This document shows, piece after piece, positions 6,679 through 14,180 of a stretch of DNA of 34,624 bases. Positions within the stretch are counted from its first letter, which is position 1. Each line of letters opens with the position of its first letter. This DNA comes from Kangiellaceae bacterium. GTDB lineage: Bacteria; Pseudomonadota; Gammaproteobacteria; Enterobacterales; Kangiellaceae. The position numbers and the translations under genes are program-made. Below the pieces are notes generated by a model, which was not told where the DNA came from, did no database searches, and worked only from the letters and a program-made list of their open reading frames with translations. Location: positions 1-34,624 of the forward strand of contig JAPHTP010000149.1 in the NCBI GenBank assembly GCA_026196875.1, read 5' to 3'.

Positions 6679-7281
6679 ATGAAATATATTTATTTAATAC
6701 TCGTAACTCTTTTATTTTTGGCTCCGTCTCTTACAGAAGCAAAGAGCAAAAATGTTAAGCATGTTAACGAAAAACATTATTCGCTTTCTATTGAAGGTAA
6801 GAAAATCAAACTAACTAAACTTCTGGATTCTGTTAGTGAACGGACCGATAAAAATTTTCTGTTACACGCAAATAGTCGAGCAGAAGTTGTTGCCTATGGA
6901 GTCGATTTAGATAAAGTTTCATATGCTGATTTACTTACTATTATCGACCTTAATGGAATGGCTGTTATTGATATTGATGGCGTGGTTAATATTGTTCCTG
7001 TAAAAAGCATAAAACAGTATCCGATTCCATCGATTCAGGATGGAGACAAGGTTGAGCACGGTAGCCTTTGGGTCAGTAAAGTTATTGATGCAGGTAACAA
7101 CAATGTTAATCAATTGCTTCCCATTCTAAGAGCACTAGTAAGATACAATGGACATATGGCTACCCATCAACAAAGTAATTCTCTAGTTTTGGTTGCACCC
7201 TATAATTCAGTAATGCGAATCGAAAAAATTATTAAGGAGTTGGAGCAAGCAACCTCTAAAAAGTCGAAAGAAAAGGCATAA
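6679..7281 (+). CDS. periplasmic protein with secretin-type N0 and N1 domains, no channel
   Basis: 200 residues. A signal peptide at 1-21 is followed by an N0-like domain (about 33-108: YSLSIEGKKIKLTKLLDSVS, NFLLHANSRAEVV, IIDLNGMAVIDIDGVVNIVP) and an N1-like KH-fold domain (about 125-190: NVNQLLPILRALVRYNGHMA, SNSLVLVAPYNSVMRIEKII). This is the order seen at the N-terminus of GspD-type secretins, with the conserved LR-LV and N-x-L-V/I positions. The protein then ends in a Lys-rich tail without any secretin beta-barrel, so it cannot form a pore alone. It could be a standalone adaptor for a secretin encoded elsewhere. TAAGGA precedes the ATG at good distance. Confidence 0.75.
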   Translation: MKYIYLILVTLLFLAPSLTEAKSKNVKHVNEKHYSLSIEGKKIKLTKLLDSVSERTDKNFLLHANSRAEVVAYGVDLDKVSYADLLTIIDLNGMAVIDIDGVVNIVPVKSIKQYPIPSIQDGDKVEHGSLWVSKVIDAGNNNVNQLLPILRALVRYNGHMATHQQSNSLVLVAPYNSVMRIEKIIKELEQATSKKSKEKA

Positions 7282-7297
7282 GCTGGTTTACTTCAAG

Positions 7298-7334
7298 GAA
7301 TTGTTATCTTAAAGATTTTTTAAGGTAACAATTC
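7298..7334. terminator. long hairpin between convergent genes
   Basis: GAATTGTTATCTTAA (7298-7312) pairs with TTAAGGTAACAATTC (7320-7334): 14 Watson-Crick pairs and one T-G wobble around a 7-nt loop. It occupies almost the whole spacer between the stops at 7281 and 7336 and probably ends both transcripts. Confidence 0.6.
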
Positions 7335-7335
7335 G

Positions 7336-8085
7336 CTATGGTAACAAGCTCCATAAGGTCTCAAAAGACAAATTCATCGCTTCACTAATCGCTTCCGACT
7401 CGATGACTACAGCACTTGGATAATTACCTTCTTGTAAAGAAATCATTGCGCATTTAGGCGGATAAATTGCAACATAACTTGCCTGGCTTCCGTTATGTTT
7501 ATCGCCAATCCATTTTCTTTCTGATAAAGGAGCTTCTTCACCTCCAGGGCCGATCGCAATAGCCTTTACTCTAATGTTTCGTTTAATTCTCTGGATAGTG
7601 TAGTTGGGGAAGGGCCTATATAAATGCTGACGAATTGCTTGAGAAGAATAAACGTTGTAGCTTCTATTTGCGCTTTTTTCGGTGGTATTAAGAACATCTT
7701 TTAAAACACTTTCAATCCCATCATCACCTTCGTAATACGTGACTTTAGGGGAATCTGAACCGGGCTTTAAGCGGTTTAAACCGGGTATAACTTCATTGGC
7801 TAGTTGCAAAGAAGCGTGACGCAGAGCTTCCTGTTTTTCACTTGCTAAAGTGAGCAGCTTGTCTGGATCCTCTGCACAGAAATGGCGCCTTTTTCCCTTC
7901 GGAAAATAGCTGACAATCCCCCGCTTAACCATCTTTTTCAGTAATTCATGGGTAGTGCCGCGATTGACTCCCGCTTTGTCTGCTACATCTCGAATTGAAG
8001 CATTTCCAAGCGAAAGTAATGCGCAGTAAATGTCGACTTCTCGTTCTTCGAAATCCAGCTGTTTTAACACGGATTTGATATGCAT
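7336..8085 (-). CDS. TrmB-family helix-turn-helix transcriptional regulator
   Basis: 249 residues. The N-terminal winged helix (about 1-70) reads LKQLDFEEREVDIYCALLSL, ASIRDVADKAGVNRGTTHEL, LKKMVKRGIVSYFPKGKRRH F, the pattern of TrmB/MarR-like regulators. A helical linker (about 80-108) precedes a C-terminal ligand-type domain with VTYYEGDDGIESVLKDVLN, as in TrmB and related sugar-responsive factors. TrmB proteins are best known from archaea, where they control sugar uptake and metabolism. It is divergent from a GlmS-type enzyme across a spacer with palindromes, which suggests control of amino-sugar synthesis, perhaps by a sugar phosphate (inference). The ATG is supported by the domain N-terminus. 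Confidence 0.8.
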   Translation of the reverse strand: MHIKSVLKQLDFEEREVDIYCALLSLGNASIRDVADKAGVNRGTTHELLKKMVKRGIVSYFPKGKRRHFCAEDPDKLLTLASEKQEALRHASLQLANEVIPGLNRLKPGSDSPKVTYYEGDDGIESVLKDVLNTTEKSANRSYNVYSSQAIRQHLYRPFPNYTIQRIKRNIRVKAIAIGPGGEEAPLSERKWIGDKHNGSQASYVAIYPPKCAMISLQEGNYPSAVVIESEAISEAMNLSFETLWSLLP

Positions 8086-8122
8086 AAGATTTACGGTGAC
8101 TTGATGAATTAATAAAAAATGT

Positions 8123-8233
8123 CAATAAATTGCTGACAATTGCTCTTCTGTTGATATTAACACTTCGCTAGGATTGCGCAACTTGAAGTTAATAATCTGT
8201 TTTATATTGAATTGTTTGTTCAATATATGAACA
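8123..8233. promoter_or_regulatory. palindromic sites in the trmB-glmS spacer
   Basis: The divergent spacer contains TGTTCAATATATGAACA (8217-8233; 6-bp perfect arms), TGTTGATATTAACA (8149-8162; one mismatched pair) and TGTCA/TGACA arms nine bases apart near 8120-8138. The TGTT...AACA pattern shared by the first two makes them candidate operators for the adjacent regulator. No convincing -35/-10 pair with normal spacing was found. Confidence 0.45.
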
Positions 8234-8279
8234 GGGACAATCGAAAGATCTAAGTTAAACGTCAGTGGAGATATGACAA

Positions 8280-10052
8280 ATGTGTGGAGTATTTGGCTAT
8301 TTAGGACAAAATAGTTCGTTAGGAGAAGTCGTAGAAGGACTTAAGAAAATGGAGTACCGAGGTTATGACTCCTGGGGAATGGCCTTTCCCCTAGAAGATA
8401 AAATCGAGACCTTTAAGTCACTGGATTCGCTGCAATCGACAAACAGTGAGCAATTTGACCTCAGTGTAGAATTTGCTTTAGGACACACTCGCTGGGCAAC
8501 ACATGGTGCAGTCAATTTAACTAATTGCCATCCTCATTCCTCTTTGTGCGGCCGTTTTGCATTAGTACATAATGGCGTGGTTGAAAATTTTCAGCAGCTT
8601 AAAAGTGAATTAATTGAGCAAGGTATTGGATTTAGTTCAGATACGGATAGCGAAGTTATTTTACGTTTGCTAGAAAAACAACTTACACAACAAGCCAGTA
8701 GAAGTTATCGAAAAGCATTAAGTTCTGTTTTTAAGCAGCTGAAAGGGCATAACACATTAGTCGTTATCGCTGTAGACAAACAGCTATTGCTTGGTATCAG
8801 GAACGGTTCTCCATTAGTCGCCGGTAGAACAGGAAAAGATGTGTTTCTCGCTTCGGATTGTAATGCTTTCGCCAGCCAGACTCGGGATTGCTTGTTGCTC
8901 GAAGAGAAACAAATGATCATATGTGAAGCTCAACAGGTCTGTCTGTATGATTTGGAGCTAGATAGCTATGTTGATTGCAATTGGCAAGTGTTGGACAACG
9001 AAATCGAAATGCCCGACAAGCAGGATTTCCCCCATTTTATGCTTAAAGAAATTAGCGAGCAATGGCGAACGGTAACTCAAGCTACCCAAGTTGATACAGA
9101 GTTAATGGAGGAGTTGGTTGCATCAATCCGCAAGCCGAACCATGTATACATTACAGGTGCTGGTGCGGCATATTTTATCGGAGAACAAATTGGTTGGATG
9201 CTGCGAAATTTAGCAAAGGTTAAAGTGACTTGTGTACCTGCTTACGAATCACAAGATTATCTTCCTCACATGCAACAAGGTGATGTGTTACTCGCAATAA
9301 GCCAGAGCGGAGAAACTGCCGATACGTTGCGATTTATCCAAAGTGCAAAACAGCAAGGAATATTAATCGCGAGTGTAGTTAACATGCAGGGCGCGATGAT
9401 GAGTCGGCTATCAGACTTTGCATTCTATAGCTATGCAGGTCCGGAAATTTGCGTACTGTCGACCAAGTCAGGAACTTCACAGCTGGTTTTTGGTTATCTG
9501 CTAGCGGCACAATTCGAAAATCGATTGACGCAAGCAAAGGCTGAAATAGAACGGTTACCAAGTATTCTTAGCCGGTATCTAGATCAAGATAGTCAGCAGG
9601 ACTTTATTGAAATAGCTGACTCAATTAAAGGCGAACATTTATACTTGCTCGGAAGAGGAGAGTACCTGGCTGCCGCAAAAATCGGAGCACTCAATATTAA
9701 AGAAGCTAGTTACGTACACGCGGAAGCATTTAGTGCTGGTGAACTTAAGCATGGCGTTATTGCTCTGATAGAAAAAGGCACGCCCGTAATTTGCTTTGCA
9801 GACGACAAAAATCAAGATTATATGACTGCTATTGCATCTGAAGTGAAAGCTCGTGGTGCTTATGTTATCGGTATAGGTGAAAGTAATAATGTTGCATTTG
9901 ACAAGTGGATCAATCTTCCTTCTTTAGAAAGTAATCTATCAATAGTGAGCAATATTATTCCTTGCCAGCTGCTGGCTTATTTTCTTGCAGTAAGCAAAGA
10001 GATAGATCCGGACCGGCCTAGGAATTTAGCTAAAAGTGTTACCGTAATCTAG
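8280..10052 (+). CDS. glmS: glutamine--fructose-6-phosphate aminotransferase (isomerizing)
   Basis: 590 residues. Converts fructose-6-phosphate and glutamine to glucosamine-6-phosphate in the cytoplasm, the first step of UDP-GlcNAc and cell-wall sugar synthesis. The N-terminal Ntn glutaminase starts with the catalytic Cys right after Met (MCGVFGYLG), followed by HTRWATHG, HNGVVENF and SDTDSEVI. Two SIS domains follow: SQSGETADTLRF and STKSGTSQL in the first, and the catalytic HAEAFSAGELKHG near the end. The C-terminus DPDRPRNLAKSVTV is canonical. The first SIS entry is GAGAAYFIG rather than the usual G-T-S motif, and the protein is about 20 residues shorter than E. coli GlmS, so it may be a divergent or second copy. 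GGAG (8267-8270) supports the start. Probably controlled by the divergent TrmB-type regulator. Confidence 0.9.
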   Translation: MCGVFGYLGQNSSLGEVVEGLKKMEYRGYDSWGMAFPLEDKIETFKSLDSLQSTNSEQFDLSVEFALGHTRWATHGAVNLTNCHPHSSLCGRFALVHNGVVENFQQLKSELIEQGIGFSSDTDSEVILRLLEKQLTQQASRSYRKALSSVFKQLKGHNTLVVIAVDKQLLLGIRNGSPLVAGRTGKDVFLASDCNAFASQTRDCLLLEEKQMIICEAQQVCLYDLELDSYVDCNWQVLDNEIEMPDKQDFPHFMLKEISEQWRTVTQATQVDTELMEELVASIRKPNHVYITGAGAAYFIGEQIGWMLRNLAKVKVTCVPAYESQDYLPHMQQGDVLLAISQSGETADTLRFIQSAKQQGILIASVVNMQGAMMSRLSDFAFYSYAGPEICVLSTKSGTSQLVFGYLLAAQFENRLTQAKAEIERLPSILSRYLDQDSQQDFIEIADSIKGEHLYLLGRGEYLAAAKIGALNIKEASYVHAEAFSAGELKHGVIALIEKGTPVICFADDKNQDYMTAIASEVKARGAYVIGIGESNNVAFDKWINLPSLESNLSIVSNIIPCQLLAYFLAVSKEIDPDRPRNLAKSVTVI

Positions 10053-10113
10053 CATGAACCAAGGTGTCAGGTAAAAAGGTATCAAGGAAAAAAAAGAACC
10101 AAGTAAATGAGTG

Positions 10114-10252
10114 TTTTGGGCGGTTATGAAAAGTAGCGTCGGGTCTTACGAGTGCCGTTATAATCAATTGATAATTGCGCCCAGAACTTTAAAAACAGAA
10201 CGCCCAAAAGCTGACTTCAAATAGTGAGAGTTTTTCAAGTTCTAAGTTCTGG
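10114..10252. repeat. nested inverted repeats in a convergent spacer
   Basis: TTTTGGGCG (10114-10122) matches CGCCCAAAA (10201-10209), and CCAGAACTT (10181-10189) matches AAGTTCTGG (10244-10252). The two pairs interleave, so they cannot both form as simple nested stems. GCGCCC at 10178-10183 offers the first arm a second partner, and ATCAATTGAT lies between. The block sits between the ends of glmS and the cysteine-synthase-type gene. It could be a terminator pair, a small RNA or a mobile-element remnant. Confidence 0.45.
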
Positions 10253-10313
10253 CTGAAATGTATTACAATTATTTTAAACTTTTTAGTAGAGGCATCAATT
10301 TAGATGCTTTATT

Positions 10314-11291
10314 TTACTCCCATAAATCAGTGCTCATATATTTGAGACCACAATCATTAATAATGATCACTATGGTTTTACCTTTCATTTGAGCATTAAG
10401 AAGCTCTAAAGCGGCATTAATATTGGCGCCCGATGAGAAACCCGCAAAAATTCCTTCAGTTTTTGCCAGTAGCCGGGCGCCCTTTATTGCAGACTCATCA
10501 GAGACTTTTAAATATCCATCTATATATTTTGTATTAAGCGATTTTAGCTCGGTTTTCGAATAACCTCCGCCCTGTATTCGGTGGCGGGGATCGTTACCAG
10601 GAGTTCCTGATAGCACAGCGGCATTTTGAGGTTCAACAACAAAACATTGAATTCCAGAGTTGTGTTGCTTAAATGCGGCCGCGCAACCAGCAAATGTGCC
10701 ACCTGAGCCAACAAAGTCGCAAAAAGCTTCAAAGTTTCCCTGACTCTGTTCAATTATTTCTTGGCCGGTATGTAAAAAATGTGCTCGAAAATTACCGTCC
10801 AGTCTAAATTGATCTGCTCGAAATGCATTTCTCTGTTTAACAATTTGTTGGGTTCTTAGTTCTACTTGCTCCAAGTCTCCACCTGATACTTGACCTGGGA
10901 TTGAGTCTTTCAACTGATTGACTAGCACCACTTCAGCGCCTAGTGAAGACATCATTCTCCGTCTTTCTTCTGAATTGCCCTTGGACATAACTGCAACAAA
11001 TGGATAGCCTTTAACTGCGCAAACAATCGCTAACCCTGTTCCAGTATTGCCACTGGTTAACTCTACAATTGTTTGGCCTGGGGCTAATTCACCGGAAGCT
11101 TCCGCATCTTCAATTAGTTGCTTAGCTATTCGGTCTTTCTTTGAAAAACCAGGATTAAGGTATTCGAGTTTGGCAAGAATTCGACCGCCGTCAGGCACAC
11201 CTGCATGCTTCGTTAAGCGACTAAGCTCAACCAGGGGTGTCATACCGATGGTTTCTATCACTGACGGTAAAATGGATCTTTCTTTGTTCAT
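10314..11291 (-). CDS. cysteine synthase-family PLP-dependent enzyme
   Basis: 325 residues of fold-type II PLP enzyme (CysK/CysM/cystathionine beta-synthase group). Visible motifs are IGMTPLVELSRL, the PLP-lysine region NPGFSKKDR (Lys52 by alignment with NPxxSxKDR), the substrate loop TSGNTGTG (79-86), the phosphate-binding GSGGTFAG, and C-terminal GFSSGAN and DCGLKYMSTDLW. Family members make cysteine from O-acetyl- or phosphoserine, or perform related beta-replacements. The unusual PGFSK, in place of PGGSV, and the short C-terminus leave the exact substrate open. There are no sulfur-assimilation neighbours. It is a monocistronic minus-strand gene. Confidence 0.8.
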   Translation of the reverse strand: MNKERSILPSVIETIGMTPLVELSRLTKHAGVPDGGRILAKLEYLNPGFSKKDRIAKQLIEDAEASGELAPGQTIVELTSGNTGTGLAIVCAVKGYPFVAVMSKGNSEERRRMMSSLGAEVVLVNQLKDSIPGQVSGGDLEQVELRTQQIVKQRNAFRADQFRLDGNFRAHFLHTGQEIIEQSQGNFEAFCDFVGSGGTFAGCAAAFKQHNSGIQCFVVEPQNAAVLSGTPGNDPRHRIQGGGYSKTELKSLNTKYIDGYLKVSDESAIKGARLLAKTEGIFAGFSSGANINAALELLNAQMKGKTIVIIINDCGLKYMSTDLWE

Positions 11292-11486
11292 AGAAAATTA
11301 TTCCAATACACACCTTTTGAATGTAGCACGTTCCCGTAGCAGCTGCGTATTTAAATCTTAACCAAATGTTTTGATAGTGGGGAAATGGCGTATTTATTTA
11401 CATTCTACTAAGCTGTTAAATAACTCATTGAATATCGTTTCAGAAGCTTGATTCACTATGAATAGAACCTCCGTTGGGATTAACAA

Positions 11487-12002
11487 ATGAACCTAGATGA
11501 TACTGCTAATATCGCCGAAATTGTGAGTATGATAGTCGTAGTTGGAAGCGTCATTTTTGGTTTGAAGCAATTACAACATTTTCGTTTACAGAGGAAAACT
11601 CAAGCAGCAATGGAGTTGGGAAGGTATTTCCATAATCCCAAGTTTGTCGTCTCGTTACGAATTTTGATGTCGCTTTCTGAGGAGGAATATAAAAACAACC
11701 TCAAACATAAGGGAACAGAGTATGAAGATGCAGCAATGTTAGTCAGTTTAACTTTTGAGTCGATAGCAATAATGGTTCACCGGCGCATGTTAAGGATAGA
11801 AGATGTTTGGGAATTGATGGGCGGTGTCCTTTCTGATGTTTGGTTGAGGCTTTATCCTTGGGTAAAAGACAAGCGAGAACTTCAGCAGTCGGAAAAATTC
11901 AATGAATGGGCCCAGTGGCTAGTTAACCAGTTTAAGAGTTTTGCAGTTGAAGAACATTGCATTCCTGCGCATAAAAAATACTCGAATTGGAAGCCATATT
12001 GA
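11487..12002 (+). CDS. DUF4760-like single-helix membrane protein
   Basis: 171 residues. One N-terminal transmembrane helix (about 9-27: AEIVSMIVVVGSVIFGLKQL) is followed by a helical cytoplasmic part with QRKTQAAMELGRYFHNPKF, FESIAIMVHRRMLRIEDVWE and WLRLYPWVKDKRE. This arrangement matches small DUF4760-type proteins, whose function is unknown. My family assignment is from pattern memory and is moderate only. It stands alone between a divergent cysteine-synthase-type gene and a LytTR regulator. The Shine-Dalgarno site is weak. Confidence 0.55.
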   Translation: MNLDDTANIAEIVSMIVVVGSVIFGLKQLQHFRLQRKTQAAMELGRYFHNPKFVVSLRILMSLSEEEYKNNLKHKGTEYEDAAMLVSLTFESIAIMVHRRMLRIEDVWELMGGVLSDVWLRLYPWVKDKRELQQSEKFNEWAQWLVNQFKSFAVEEHCIPAHKKYSNWKPY

Positions 12003-12114
12003 TTTTAGAAGTTTTTACTAAAGAAAAAACTTATATTAAATAAGGAAATCTGATTTAATTCATATCCCCAATGACACTTGTGTAAATCACCAATAATCCA
12101 GTGTTGGAGACTTC

Positions 12115-13029
12115 ATGAACTGGAATATTCTTCTTAAAGAGTCCATTTTTCACTTGCCTTATTCCGATGTTCGGAAAGTATATTCTGGTATAGCCATATT
12201 CCTGTTTAGTTTTCTTATTTTATTCAGACCGTTCAGTTTAGAACACTCTTCCTTATCCGATTTAATTTCTGTTGCGCTGCTTTCTGCATTCGTGTTTGTT
12301 ATTTTAGGGCTAAGTTTGTTTCAATTTGGTCAATTATTGATCTCGAACTACTCAGTGCTCAGAAATAGGATATTTCTAGTTGAAATTACTTACCTGTTGG
12401 TATTTGTGGTTTTGAGTGGTGTGTCAATTTTTGTTGCGCGTGTAGCAATGAATAAAATGAGCTTTAACTTCGAAAACGCGCTCACATTTCAAGGTTTCGC
12501 ATTTGCTGTTTCGCCCCTCATTCTTTTAATAAGTCGCGGAGCTCTTTATATCCGTTACTTAAACCGGAATCTAGCAAGTCGAGAAATTCAAGCTTCCCAA
12601 CTGTTTCTAGCAGAAAAAATTGTTAGAGCCGGGGGGAGTGCGGATGGCGAGTACGATTTAGACCACGACAAAAGATACATCTTACTTGATGATATTGAAG
12701 GGCAAGAAAAGTTTAACCTCGACATACAGAGCTTCTATTACGCTAAAGCGGAAGGAAATTATGTAAACTTACGCCTTTTATTGAATGGAAAAGCTACAAA
12801 TGTTTTGATACGAATCACTCTAAAGAATCTTCTAGAAAGCCTTCAAAGTTTCGGTTTCATTTATCAATGTCATCGTTCTTACCTGGTCAATCTGTCTAAA
12901 GTTGTTCAGACTAAAAAATATGGAAATAAGCTGAGCTTAGTCCTTACGGAGTTAAACGAGCAAGTTCCGGTTTCCAGAGGACGTCAAAATCAAATAGCTG
13001 AGAGAGTCAATAAAGCCTCAAGGTTTTAA
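12115..13029 (+). CDS. membrane-bound LytTR-family DNA-binding regulator
   Basis: 304 residues. Four predicted transmembrane helices occupy about 25-145 (GIAIFLFSFLILF, ISVALLSAFVFVILGLSLF, FLVEITYLLVFVVLSGVSIF, FAFAVSPLILLI). A C-terminal LytTR domain covers about 200-300: FYYAKAEGNYVNLRLL, LIRITLKNLLESL, FIYQCHRSYLVNLSKV, LVLTELNEQVPVSRGRQ. LytTR domains bind DNA through a beta fold. There is no receiver domain, so the signal is probably sensed by the membrane part or a partner. GGAGA (12106-12110) precedes the ATG. The secreted hydrolase 160 nt downstream, behind a terminator, is a candidate target (inference). Confidence 0.85.
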   Translation: MNWNILLKESIFHLPYSDVRKVYSGIAIFLFSFLILFRPFSLEHSSLSDLISVALLSAFVFVILGLSLFQFGQLLISNYSVLRNRIFLVEITYLLVFVVLSGVSIFVARVAMNKMSFNFENALTFQGFAFAVSPLILLISRGALYIRYLNRNLASREIQASQLFLAEKIVRAGGSADGEYDLDHDKRYILLDDIEGQEKFNLDIQSFYYAKAEGNYVNLRLLLNGKATNVLIRITLKNLLESLQSFGFIYQCHRSYLVNLSKVVQTKKYGNKLSLVLTELNEQVPVSRGRQNQIAERVNKASRF

Positions 13030-13089
13030 ACCTCTAAAGTCCTAAAACTCTAAATTCCTAGATCTCTAATACCATTCGCCACAAATCAG

Positions 13090-13116
13090 AACAGTTCGTC
13101 CCAAACGACTGTTTTT
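13090..13116 (+). terminator. intrinsic terminator after the LytTR gene
   Basis: AACAGT-(T)-CGT (13090-13099) pairs with ACG-ACTGTT (13105-13113), with one bulged T and loop CCCAA, and the stem ends in a T-run. It lies about 60 nt after the LytTR stop and before the next gene. Confidence 0.6.
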
Positions 13117-13190
13117 ATTAGGAGTTTTTCGCTTTACTTAGGCATTCAAATAGATTGTTTTTGATAAGCTCTAGAAAGGTAAGTAATTGG

Positions 13191-14105
13191 ATGTTTAAGA
13201 TTCTAAAGTGGTTTTCCTTTGGTATATTTTCCGCAGTTTTAATTTCCGTTGTTGGAGGGTATATCTACCTCTATGTGTTACCAAAAGGTCCTGAACTGAC
13301 TGGTTCAAGTATAGTCAACCCTGGAAAAAGTAGTTTTGTTATCAACGCGTATACTGACAGTACGCGTAAACGTATTCGAGTTTGGACGTTTAAACCAGAG
13401 TCCTGGAAAGATGGCGGTTCAATACTCTTTGTAATGCATGGCATGGCGAGGAATGCTGAAGACTATCTTGATGCTTGGGTGGAAATAGCTAAACGAAAAA
13501 ATATTTTTCTTGTTGCTCCTGAATTTGAAAGTGAATTCTACCGGATTACAACGAATGATTATCAGGAAGGTAACTTAAAATCATTTTTTGGATGGTCCAA
13601 TCCTGAGTCTGAATGGGCCTATACCGTAGTAGAAAACATCTTTGACCACATTGTCAGTACCAATAATTTTTCCAATCAAAACTACAATATATTTGGCCAT
13701 TCGGCGGGAGGGCAGTTCGTACACCGAATGCTTCTGTTAAAACCAGACGCTCGAATTGCTCAGGCAATCGCGGCAAATGCAGGCTTTTATACTTTTCCTG
13801 ATACAGAAACAGATTATCCATATGGCTTAAGAAGCATTGCTACTAGTTTAAACAAGTCACTTCAAATGAAACTGGTGATTCTACTGGGTGAAAAAGATAA
13901 TAACTCCAATAGTGGAGTACTTCGCCAAACAGAACTGGCAATGAAACAAGGGAAGCACCGGTTAGCTAGGGGAGAGAATTTTTTTCTATCCAGCAAGGGA
14001 TACGCAGAACAGGCTAATTTAGATTTTAACTGGCGGCTAATTAAAGTTCCTCAGGTTGGACATAATTATAAGAAGATGGCGTTAGCTGCAGCTGAAATGC
14101 TTTAA
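13191..14105 (+). CDS. exported or membrane-anchored alpha/beta hydrolase
   Basis: 304 residues from ATG 13191. A TTG at 13155 would add 12 residues, but AAGGTAAG about 10 nt before 13191 favours the ATG. An N-terminal hydrophobic segment (FSFGIFSAVLISVVGGYIYL YV) is a signal anchor. The hydrolase domain shows the oxyanion region ILFVMHGMARNAEDY, the nucleophile elbow GHSAGGQ, ILLGEKDNNSNSG as the acid-bearing strand, and VGHNYKKM with the catalytic His. The layout resembles polyhydroxyalkanoate-depolymerase or feruloyl-esterase-like hydrolases of small esters. The substrate is unknown. Confidence 0.8.
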   Translation: MFKILKWFSFGIFSAVLISVVGGYIYLYVLPKGPELTGSSIVNPGKSSFVINAYTDSTRKRIRVWTFKPESWKDGGSILFVMHGMARNAEDYLDAWVEIAKRKNIFLVAPEFESEFYRITTNDYQEGNLKSFFGWSNPESEWAYTVVENIFDHIVSTNNFSNQNYNIFGHSAGGQFVHRMLLLKPDARIAQAIAANAGFYTFPDTETDYPYGLRSIATSLNKSLQMKLVILLGEKDNNSNSGVLRQTELAMKQGKHRLARGENFFLSSKGYAEQANLDFNWRLIKVPQVGHNYKKMALAAAEML

Positions 14106-14130
14106 AAGAAGGAGACAATGGCAGACTGAC

Positions 14131-14156
14131 AAAAAAGGCCTCTCGTGGGAGAGGCC
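14131..14156 (-). terminator. strong terminator for the subtilase gene
   Basis: GGCCTCTC (14137-14144) and GAGAGGCC (14149-14156) are exact complements with a 4-nt loop. Read on the minus strand the stem is followed by six T residues (14136-14131). It lies 24 nt beyond the protease stop. Confidence 0.85.
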
Positions 14157-14180
14157 AAAACAGGGAACTCAAATATCTAA

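Noticed and set aside
8086-8279. glmS ribozyme in the leader
   Set aside because: The spacer is under 200 bp, and I see none of the conserved glmS ribozyme core. The ribozyme is typical of Firmicutes.
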